In this document: piece after piece, positions 57,903-64,000 of the stretch
Position numbering within the stretch: position 1 is the stretch's first letter
Layout: every line of letters begins with the position of its first letter
Assembly (NCBI GenBank): GCA_026225475.1
Contig: JAMFSU010000009.1
Location: 1-64,000, forward strand
Reading direction: 5' to 3'
DNA length: 64,000 nucleotides
Source: Duganella sp.
GTDB lineage: Bacteria; Pseudomonadota; Gammaproteobacteria; Burkholderiales; Burkholderiaceae_D
Position numbers and translations under genes: made by a program
The notes under the pieces: generated by a model
The model's database searches: none
What the model was told of the DNA's origin: nothing
Seen by the model: only the letters and a program-made list of their open reading frames with translations

Positions 57903-57934
57903 GTGTTTGCACGGCCGGAATGGCGTGCAAACAC
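57903..57934 (+). terminator. Hairpin after panB
   Basis: An 11-bp perfect stem, GTGTTTGCACG with CGTGCAAACAC, with a 10-base loop, lies 8 bases after the panB stop. It is followed by A6, not T, so it is a weak terminator on the plus strand and may be a structural 3' end. Confidence 0.5.
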
Positions 57935-58005
57935 AAAAAAGCCAGCTTGCGCAGTAATGCTGTTCAGTCAAGAAACATCTGTCGTTGGTTTCTTTGTTGC
58001 TGATG

Positions 58006-58431
58006 CTTTGTTTTCTTCGGACGACCTAGCCGGGGGCGGCCCGGCAGCCACTCACTTTCTTTGGTCTTTCGCCCAAAGATAAGTAAGCAAAGAAAGGTGG
58101 CCGCTACTGCATCGCCCCTGCGGGGTTCCCGGCGCTGTGGCGCAGAAGCGGATTTTATGAACTGCTCGCTGCGCATTGCGTGGTGGGTGTTCGCAGGCCT
58201 GCGGTTTTTCTCTCTGCAACGATCAACCATCATCGCCAAACGGCAGTACTGCGCCAGCAGCGCAATGCGCAGGGAGTTTACGACCCTCCCATTTTCTGCA
58301 GTGCATCGCTGGGAACCCCGTAGGGGCCAGGATCGCGCGGTCGCCTTCTTTTGCTTAGCTTTTCTTGGCGAGACAAGACAAGTAAGCGGCTGCCGGGCCG
58401 CACCCGGCTAGGTCGTCCGAAGAAAACAAAG
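58006..58431. repeat. Large imperfect palindromic element, 29-bp perfect inverted ends
   Basis: The first 29 bases (58006-58034, CTTTGTTTTCTTCGGACGAC...) are the exact reverse complement of 58403-58431. Moving inward the two arms remain similar over about another 75 bases, including the CTTTC/GAAAG and ATAAGTAAGC pairs, and the inner GCGGGGTTCC and GGAACCCCG segments also pair. The whole unit is about 426 bases and contains no intact gene; reading frames in it are incidental. It looks like a dispersed, foldable, non-coding repeat, possibly MITE-like. Confidence 0.75.
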
Positions 58432-58585
58432 ATTCAGCTACACACTGAGGTAAGCGGCTGCCGGGCCGCCCCTGGCAAGGTAGTCCGAAGAGAACAAAGA
58501 CTCAACGACATACTGAGGTAAGCGGCTGCCGGGCCGCACCCGGCTAGCTCATCCGAAGAAAGAAAAGAGTCAGCTCCGCACTGAG
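58382..58585 (+). repeat. Three tandem copies of a 68-bp unit
   Basis: GTAAGCGGCTGCCGGGCCGC begins at 58382, 58450 and 58518, exactly 68 bases apart, and each copy continues through CCGAAGA and ends CACTGAG or similar. Copies differ by several substitutions, so they are not recent. The first copy overlaps the right arm of the palindromic element, suggesting that the array grew from that arm. Confidence 0.85.
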
Positions 58586-59020
58586 CGCAGGAAAAAATCA
58601 ATGATCCAACCGACACTGTTCCCGCAGATACTCAATAAACCTCTGCTGCCCTGCGTAGGCAACCAATCCGCCCGCGTCATCAGCCGGACCATGCGCTCCT
58701 CCTGAGGCGGTGCAATATCAAGCGCCACCGGTATCATGCATGACACTACCAGGCACTTGGCCGAGCAGTTGGGTGGGCTAAGGTTCTCGGCACCACCGGG
58801 CCGCGCCACATGGCCAGACTCCCAAGCTCGGCACGCGACATCCCTCTTTGGTACCAACTGCCCAAGCTGCCCATCGCAGTCAATGAATGAGCCGACGAAG
58901 TGTGTGCCCGTACGGCTGAACCGCCCGGATGCCCTAACAGGGCCATGCGGCGTCATCGTCGAAGCCGTCAGCGACCTGACATATAATGGCGGCCCTACGG
59001 CCCAGACCAGCCGCTATTAC
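58586..59020 (+). other. Spacer between the repeats and bioM
   Basis: About 435 bases with no gene I can support. Open frames exist on both strands (an upstream extension of bioM on plus, 58570-58956 on minus), but neither has a recognisable domain and their codon use is poor. It holds a candidate bioM promoter near its right end. Confidence 0.5.
58982..58987 (+). promoter_or_regulatory. Candidate -10 box for bioMNY
   Basis: TATAAT matches the -10 consensus exactly and lies 33 bases before the bioM ATG. No convincing -35 box is seen at the right spacing, so this is tentative. Confidence 0.35.
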
Positions 59021-59785
59021 ATGACTCAGACAACTTTGCCCCCCGGCGCTGCACCTGCGCACAACATCGAACTGCAAGCAGTCTCGCTCAAGCGCGGCGA
59101 CCAGACCGTGTTCGCGCAACTGAGCCTGCGCCTGACCGAAGCCCGCATCGGCCTGATCGGTGACAACGGCGCGGGCAAAAGCAGCCTGTTCCGCCTCATT
59201 TGCGGACTCGACCAGCCGCAGACCGGGCGCGTGGTCGTGCATGGCTGCGATACGTCCAATGCGACCCAGCGTCGCAGCCTGCCACGCCATGTCGGTTTGA
59301 TGTTCCAGAATCCCGACGACCAGATCATCTTCCCCACCGTTGCCGAAGAACTCGCCTTCAGCCTGACTGCCGCCGGTGTGGAGCGGCGCACCGCACGTCA
59401 GCAGGCGCTGGCGTTTCTGGCCGAACGCGGTCAGTCGGCCTGGGCCGAACGTGCGGTCGGTGAATTGAGCCAGGGCCAGCGCCAGCAGGTTTGTCTGCTG
59501 GCCTTGCAAATCATGCAACCAGCCACGCTGCTGCTCGACGAACCCTTTGCCAGCCTCGACTTGCTGAGTCAGATGCGTTTGTCAGCACAAATCCAGCAAA
59601 GTACCCAACAAGTCTTGCTGTCGACCCATTTGCTGGCGCATGTACAAAATTTTGAACGCGTGATCTGGCTCGACCAGGGTCAGGTGCGTGGCGACGGACC
59701 GGGGCACGAGATTTGCCCGGCCTATGCGCAAGATGTGCAGGCGCGCAGTTTAATCGGCAACGCGCCGGAGCCGTTGCGTGCGTAG
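59021..59785 (+). CDS. bioM: Biotin ECF transporter ATP-binding subunit BioM
   Basis: A 254-residue ABC ATPase: Walker A GDNGAGKSS, Q-loop FQNPDDQIIFPTVAEELAFS (the typical ECF/cobalt-type sequence), signature LSQGQRQQVC and Walker B TLLLDEPFASLD. The frame extends upstream to 58736, but that extension is not ATPase-like and the ATG at 59021 gives the standard start. It overlaps bioN by 8 bases and with BioN and BioY forms a biotin uptake transporter. Confidence 0.9.
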   Translation: MTQTTLPPGAAPAHNIELQAVSLKRGDQTVFAQLSLRLTEARIGLIGDNGAGKSSLFRLICGLDQPQTGRVVVHGCDTSNATQRRSLPRHVGLMFQNPDDQIIFPTVAEELAFSLTAAGVERRTARQQALAFLAERGQSAWAERAVGELSQGQRQQVCLLALQIMQPATLLLDEPFASLDLLSQMRLSAQIQQSTQQVLLSTHLLAHVQNFERVIWLDQGQVRGDGPGHEICPAYAQDVQARSLIGNAPEPLRA

Positions 59786-60371
59786 TCTCTATTCACCGCG
59801 CCGCACCTGGCTGCACGCCGTGCCAGCCTGGCTCAAGCTGCTGGCGCTGTCGCTGGCCGGCACGGCGCTGGTGCTGATTGACGATGTGCCTGCCATGGGC
59901 GTGGTGACCATCGTCGTGCTGGCACTGTTTATCTCGCTGCGCACAGCCGCCTGGCAGCAATGGAAAACCCTGCGCAGCCTGTTGATTGCCGCCAGTCTGA
60001 TCGCCGCCTTTCACTGGCTGACCGGCCATGCTGCGTTGGGCATTGCCAGCGGCTTGCGTATCATGGCAGCAGCGATGCTGGCATTGATGCTGACCGTAAG
60101 CACCCGTTTCGATGACCTGCTGGCCGTGCTCGAAACACTGCTTTCGCCGTTGCGCCGCTTTGGCGTGCCCACTGAACGCATCGCCCTGGCCATTGGCCTG
60201 ATGCTGCGCTTCGCCGAAAATTTCCTGAGCCAGTGGCAACGGCTGGATGATGCCTATCGCGTGCGCACTGGTCGTAGCGGCAGTTGGCGACTGCTGGCAC
60301 CACTGGCGATCCGCGCACTGCAAAGCGCCGAGCGCGTGGCCGATGCACTGGCGGCACGCCTGGGCGCGTAA
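59778..60371 (+). CDS. bioN: ECF transporter transmembrane (T) component BioN
   Basis: A 197-residue membrane protein beginning from GTG, MRSLYSPRRTWLHAVPAWLK. It has about five helices and C-terminal coupling helices with ERVADALAARLG resembling the conserved Ala-Arg-containing motif of EcfT proteins. It links BioM to BioY. It overlaps bioM by 8 bases and precedes bioY by 33 bases. Confidence 0.88.
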   Translation: MRSLYSPRRTWLHAVPAWLKLLALSLAGTALVLIDDVPAMGVVTIVVLALFISLRTAAWQQWKTLRSLLIAASLIAAFHWLTGHAALGIASGLRIMAAAMLALMLTVSTRFDDLLAVLETLLSPLRRFGVPTERIALAIGLMLRFAENFLSQWQRLDDAYRVRTGRSGSWRLLAPLAIRALQSAERVADALAARLGA

Positions 60372-60404
60372 ACTCTATTTACCATCAATGAAAGTGTTGA
60401 ACCC

Positions 60405-60983
60405 ATGACTCCTGCAACTTCCATGACATCGACCCGCTCGCTTTCCTACATCGCCCTGTTCGCGGCGGTAATTGCTGTATTCGGCCTGATTCCCAAAATC
60501 GACATGCCGTTCGGTGTGCCGATCACACTGCAATCGCTTGGTATCATGCTGGTCGGCTGCCTGCTCGGCCCCAAGCGCGCGTTCTATACAGTGCTGCTGC
60601 TGCTGGTCGCCGTGGCGCTGGGGTTGCCGCTGCTGGCGGGCGGACGCGGCGGACTGGCCGTGTTCACTGCGCCTAGCGCCGGCTTCCTGCTGGGTTGGCT
60701 GCTGGGCGCCACCGCCTGCGGCTGGTGCATGCGCCGGATGGCTGGCGCCACTGGTAAAGGTTTGCTGGCAGCCGCATTCCTATCGTCGATCATCGGCGGC
60801 ATCGTGGTGATGTATGCGTTCGGCATCCTCGGCCTGATGGCGATGGCACATCTGACGTTTGCACAAGCCGGACTGGCGGTGCTTGTCTTTATCCCCGGTG
60901 ATCTGGTCAAATGCGCCCTGTGTGCACTGCTGGTGCACAGCGTCGTGCGCGGCATGCCGAGCTGGCGTCTGGACCGCGATTGA
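60405..60983 (+). CDS. bioY: Biotin transporter substrate-binding protein BioY
   Basis: A 192-residue S component with six helices. IALFAAVIAVFGLIPKIDMP, GVPITLQSLGIMLVGCLLGP and FTAPSAGFLLGWLLGATACG are diagnostic for BioY. It captures biotin at the membrane. No bio synthesis gene is in the window. The stop is 5 bases before the acyl-CoA ligase ATG. Confidence 0.93.
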   Translation: MTPATSMTSTRSLSYIALFAAVIAVFGLIPKIDMPFGVPITLQSLGIMLVGCLLGPKRAFYTVLLLLVAVALGLPLLAGGRGGLAVFTAPSAGFLLGWLLGATACGWCMRRMAGATGKGLLAAAFLSSIIGGIVVMYAFGILGLMAMAHLTFAQAGLAVLVFIPGDLVKCALCALLVHSVVRGMPSWRLDRD

Positions 60984-60988
60984 CCTTG

Positions 60989-62392
60989 ATGGCGCCGCCC
61001 GACTTCAATACCGTCCATGCGGCACTGGCCTATTGGGCACAACAACGGCCGCAGCAGATTGCACTCGATGACGGCACGCAGCGCCTCGACTATGCCACGC
61101 TGGCACAACAGGTCAGCCAGCGTGCTGCGGCACTGCAAGCGGCCCAGGCACCGGCGATCTGCTGGGTTGACGAAGGCGGCGGCGCTGCTGCGCAGTTGCT
61201 CAGCTTCCTCGCCATTGTCAGCGCCAACCGCACTGCCGCCGTCAGCGACCCCGACTGGCCGCCCGCAATGCGGCAACAGATCGACGCGCGCATTGCCAGC
61301 GATCGTGTTTCCGAGGCACCGGCAGCAAGCGCAGAGAGCGCGTTCTATATCGGCTTCACGTCCGGCAGCAGCGGCTTGCCCAAGGGTTTTCGCCGCAGCC
61401 ACGGTTCCTGGGTACGCAGTTTCGAGATTTGCCGCGACACCTTCGGTGAGATTGCCTGCACCACCATGCTGGCACCGGGCCGGCTGTCGCATTCCACTTT
61501 TTTGTTCGGTGCATTGCTGGGCTTGTGGAGTGGTGCCGGGGCGCGTTTGCAATCGCGCTTCTCCGGCGCTGCCGCGCTCGACACGCTGGCGCGCAACGAT
61601 GCCGCCGCGATCACGGCGGTACCGAGTCAATTGATTGTGATGCTGGAACTGGCGCAACGGCGCAAGCTGGCGTCCATGCCCGGCGTGCGCTTGCTGATGA
61701 TCGGCGGGGCGCCTTGGAATCGCAGTCGCACGCCCGAACTGCAAGCCTTGTTTCCGCAGGCACGCATCGTCGAGTTCTACGGTGCTTCGGAAACCAGTTT
61801 CATGACCTGGACCGACAGCGATGCCAGCCTGCCCGATCAAATTGTTGGTCAGCCGTTTGCCAATGTCGAATTGCGCATCGATGCCGCCACCCCGGCCACA
61901 GCGGGCTTGATTTACGTGCGCAGCCCGATGGTGTTCAGCGATTACGTGCTGCTGGCTGAGCAAACCGATCAACCAGCCCTGCTGCGCGATGGCGACTGGT
62001 TGTCGGTGCGCGACGTCGGTCATCTTGACGCACAAGGCCGCCTGCATTTAATGGGCCGTCAGCAACGCATGCTCAAAACCCAGGGCAAGAATCTGTTTCC
62101 CGAAGAAGTGGAAAATATCCTGGCAACCCATCCGGCGGTCGCCGCTGTCTCCGTGCAAGGCAGTCCCGATGCCGTGCGCGGCGTGCAAGTGGTGGCCCTG
62201 CTGCAATTGCGCTCGGCCGTCAGCGCCGCCGAGTTGAGCACCTGGTGCCGCCAGCGGCTGGAAGCCTATAAGGCGCCGCGACACTTTTATCGTTGCAGCG
62301 ACTGGCCGCTGACCGCCAGCGGCAAGACCGATCACCAACAACTGGCGCAACGCTTGCTCACCACCTCGACCTGCTTGACGGCGCTGCCATGA
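60989..62392 (+). CDS. AMP-dependent acyl-CoA ligase linked to bioMNY (YhfT-like)
   Basis: A 467-residue adenylate-forming enzyme, shorter than usual fatty-acyl-CoA ligases (about 520-560). The phosphate loop is FTSGSSGLPKGFRRSH, followed by EFYGASETSFMTW, GDWLSVRDVGHLD and the C-terminal lysine region SGKTDHQQLAQ, all intact. It should activate a carboxylate as acyl-AMP then acyl-CoA. The context, directly behind bioY and before a thiolase, matches the BirA-controlled yhfUTS operon of Bacillus (bioY-type, ligase, thiolase). Substrate unknown; a pimelate-like or short acid is speculation. Confidence 0.85.
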   Translation: MAPPDFNTVHAALAYWAQQRPQQIALDDGTQRLDYATLAQQVSQRAAALQAAQAPAICWVDEGGGAAAQLLSFLAIVSANRTAAVSDPDWPPAMRQQIDARIASDRVSEAPAASAESAFYIGFTSGSSGLPKGFRRSHGSWVRSFEICRDTFGEIACTTMLAPGRLSHSTFLFGALLGLWSGAGARLQSRFSGAAALDTLARNDAAAITAVPSQLIVMLELAQRRKLASMPGVRLLMIGGAPWNRSRTPELQALFPQARIVEFYGASETSFMTWTDSDASLPDQIVGQPFANVELRIDAATPATAGLIYVRSPMVFSDYVLLAEQTDQPALLRDGDWLSVRDVGHLDAQGRLHLMGRQQRMLKTQGKNLFPEEVENILATHPAVAAVSVQGSPDAVRGVQVVALLQLRSAVSAAELSTWCRQRLEAYKAPRHFYRCSDWPLTASGKTDHQQLAQRLLTTSTCLTALP

Positions 62393-63564
62393 CAACCGCC
62401 GCATCCAGCGTCATCCTCGGCTGGGGCCGCAGCGCCGTGTTGCCGGTCGGCGGCACCTTTGCGCAACTGGCTCCGCATCAGATCGCCGCGCCGGTGCTGC
62501 TGGCGATTTTGCAGCGCTATGGTATTGCGCGCGCAGCGGTGGATACCGTGATTGCCGGCAATGCGCTCGGCGCTGGCGGCAATCCGGCGCGCATGGTGGC
62601 GCTGGCGGCTGGCTTGCCCGACAGCGTGGCGGCCTTGTCGGTCGATACCCAGTGTTGCGCCAGTCTCGATGCGGTGACCCTGGCCCATGGTTTGATTTGC
62701 GCTGGCAACGCCGACATCGTGATCGCCGGCGGCGTCGAAGCCTGGAGCCGTGCACCGATCCGCCAGCATCGCCCGCGCCAGGTCGACGCAGCAGCAATCC
62801 CTTATGACAGTCCGGCATTTGCCCCCGATCCGGCGCGCGACCCTGACATGTTGCTGGCCGCAGCTCGCCATGCCTTGCGGGCCGGCATCACCCGTACGGC
62901 GCAAGAGGCCTGGAGCGTCAGCGCCCATGCCCGCGCCGTTGCCGCACAACTGCGTCTGCAACAGGAAATCGTTGCCATTGATGGCGCCGATCACGATAGC
63001 TATCCGCGTCTGTTGCAAGCGCGCCATCTGGCACGCATGCCAGTGGCCAGCGTGAGCGATGACGAGGGTGTCGATCTGGCAATACGCCAGGCGCATGCCG
63101 TCAGCCGCATTGCCATCTCGCCGCGCGCCGATGGCGCGGCCTTTGTGGTCATCGCCAGCGCGGCAGCGGCGCGCAAGTGGGGCTTGACGCCGCAGTTTGC
63201 ATGGCGCGCTAGCGTCGCCGTTGGCGCTTTGCCGGAAACCCCGATGCTGGCTGCCATCGATGCCAGTGCCGCGCTCCTGCGACGCAGCGGCCAGACCATG
63301 GCAGACATGTGGACGGTAGAATTGCACGATGCCTTCGCCGCGCAGGCGCTGGCCTATTGCGCTGCGCTGCAGTTACCGGCAGATCGACTCAATCGCAGCG
63401 GCGGCGGCCTCAGCCGCGGCCATCCTATCGGTGCATCGGGCGCGGTCAGTCTGGTGCAGTTGCTGGCCGACATGCAGCACGCAGCGCCCAGCGGCGCACT
63501 TGGCCTGGCCGCGATTGCGGCTGCCGGTGGTATCGGTGCGGCAGCACTGGTGGCGCGTTGCTGA
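62389..63564 (+). CDS. Atypical thiolase-fold enzyme linked to bioMNY (YhfS-like)
   Basis: A 391-residue thiolase-superfamily protein. Nucleophile C90 (DTQCCASLDAV) and the His in GHPIGASGA (H345) are present. However, the usual second cysteine near the C-terminus is replaced by alanine (A377 in AIAAAGGIGAAAL), and the NEAFA motif reads HDAFA, as in SCP-x-like thiolases. It may condense or cleave an acyl-CoA by a modified mechanism. It is coupled to the ligase by ATGA overlap. The exact reaction is not assignable. Confidence 0.85.
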   Translation: MTTAASSVILGWGRSAVLPVGGTFAQLAPHQIAAPVLLAILQRYGIARAAVDTVIAGNALGAGGNPARMVALAAGLPDSVAALSVDTQCCASLDAVTLAHGLICAGNADIVIAGGVEAWSRAPIRQHRPRQVDAAAIPYDSPAFAPDPARDPDMLLAAARHALRAGITRTAQEAWSVSAHARAVAAQLRLQQEIVAIDGADHDSYPRLLQARHLARMPVASVSDDEGVDLAIRQAHAVSRIAISPRADGAAFVVIASAAAARKWGLTPQFAWRASVAVGALPETPMLAAIDASAALLRRSGQTMADMWTVELHDAFAAQALAYCAALQLPADRLNRSGGGLSRGHPIGASGAVSLVQLLADMQHAAPSGALGLAAIAAAGGIGAAALVARC

Positions 63565-63568
63565 GGCG

Positions 63569-64000
63569 TTAGCGCAACACCCGGAAGAACGCTTCCGGGT
63601 CGAGACGATCTGTCTGTACGGTATTTTCAGGTGCGTCAGGATCGGCATAGCCGAGCGCCACACCGCAGACGATATGACTACCCTGGTCCAATTGCAAAGT
63701 CGAACGGATCAGGTGCGGATACGACGCCAGCGCGCCGATGGCGCAACTGCCCAGGCCGTGCGCAGTCGCCGCCAGCATCAAGCCATACAGGCACATGCCA
63801 AGATCCATATAGCAACCGCTGCCCATGCGCGCATCGATGGTCACCAGCAACGCCACCGGCGCGTCGAAGAAGCGGAAATTGCGTTCAAACTGACGGTCAC
63901 GCCCGGCGCGGTCGTCGCGTCCGGTCTGCAAGGCAGCATACAAACGCTGCGCCGCTGCGACCTGACGCCGGCGCAAGGACTGCGGCAACGGCTGCGGAAA
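63569..64000 (-). CDS. Nitroreductase-family protein, C-terminal part (cut by window edge)
   Basis: The frame is open to the right edge; the apparent start at 63988 is only an internal TTG codon, so the N-terminus lies outside. At least 143 residues are visible, with RFFDAPVALLVTIDARMGSG and GMCLYGLMLAATAHGLGSCA, matching FMN-dependent nitroreductases such as those of the NfnB/BluB superfamily. It ends in ADPDAPENTVQTDRLDPEAF. It is convergent with the thiolase, 4 bases between the stops, with a hairpin at 63579-63600 within its last codons. Confidence 0.85.
   Translation of the reverse strand, partial: FPQPLPQSLRRRQVAAAQRLYAALQTGRDDRAGRDRQFERNFRFFDAPVALLVTIDARMGSGCYMDLGMCLYGLMLAATAHGLGSCAIGALASYPHLIRSTLQLDQGSHIVCGVALGYADPDAPENTVQTDRLDPEAFFRVLR
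63579..63600. terminator. Hairpin at the convergent thiolase/nitroreductase ends
   Basis: A 9-bp stem, ACCCGGAAG with CTTCCGGGT, around a 4-base loop. It lies inside the last codons of the minus-strand gene and just after the plus-strand stop; no T run is visible, so it is only a possible transcript end. Confidence 0.4.

Noticed and set aside
58061..58411. A 116-codon plus-strand frame inside the palindromic element
   Set aside because: It reads through inverted-repeat DNA; composition reflects the repeat, not a protein.
58382..58585. CRISPR-like array
   Set aside because: The 68-bp units are contiguous with no unique spacers between short repeats, and no cas genes are in the window.
58570..58956. 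A 128-codon minus-strand frame before bioM
   Set aside because: No recognisable domain, poor codon pattern, and both strands are open here, so it is most likely non-coding.
60584..62047. A 487-codon minus-strand frame opposite bioY and the acyl-CoA ligase
   Set aside because: High-GC shadow of genes with clear catalytic motifs.

Overview
The window is about 64 kb of chromosome from a betaproteobacterium, most likely family Oxalobacteraceae (Herminiimonas/Collimonas/Janthinobacterium-like). This rests on protein signatures and gene order read by eye: recA-recX-sucC-sucD-terC, purM-perM-hda-HAD-pcnB-folK, an intracellular PHB depolymerase with a Cys nucleophile, and a RecA starting MDDKK. Coding density is high, nearly all genes are full length, and I see no rRNA, tRNA, CRISPR array, phage or intact insertion sequence.

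Layout. 0-13 kb: housekeeping genes (5' part of pgk, azlCD exporter, ilvE, small Zn-finger protein, NTF2-like protein, YheT-type hydrolase, BepA-type M48 protease, moaC, an orphan type IV pilin, terC, sucCD, recX, recA under a LexA box). 13-25.6 kb: a REC-TPR regulator with a minimal histidine kinase, a sulfonate/taurine-type ABC set with two binding proteins and one permease but no ATPase, an OsmC protein, a Tim44-like protein, and a two-component system next to a DUF4212/sodium-solute symporter pair. 25.8-27.2 kb: an orphan 452-residue gene of unknown function behind AT-rich DNA.

27-41 kb is the most unusual region. A minus-strand block encodes a transglutaminase, a circularly permuted ATP-grasp/alpha-E fusion and a giant transglutaminase-DUF2126 protein. 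About 3 kb beyond it a plus-strand block encodes a second, unfused ATP-grasp, an alpha-E protein and an Anbu-type proteasome-like peptidase. Between them lie phaZ, a GST and a cupin gene. Together they look like a peptide-ligation/transamidation/proteolysis system whose substrate is unknown.

41-46 kb: purM and the tightly overlapping perM-hda-HAD-pcnB-folK operon. 46-56.6 kb: one complete minus-strand chemosensory operon (membrane coiled-coil protein, cheY, STAS, cheA, mcp, cheW, cheR, cheD, cheB, REC-EAL) with no flagellar genes. 57-59 kb: panB behind a good sigma70-type promoter, then about 1.1 kb of repeat-rich non-coding DNA containing a large imperfect palindrome and three 68-bp tandem units. 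59-64 kb: a bioMNY biotin ECF transporter running into an acyl-CoA ligase and an atypical thiolase, an association that recalls the Bacillus yhfUTS operon; a nitroreductase gene is cut by the right edge.
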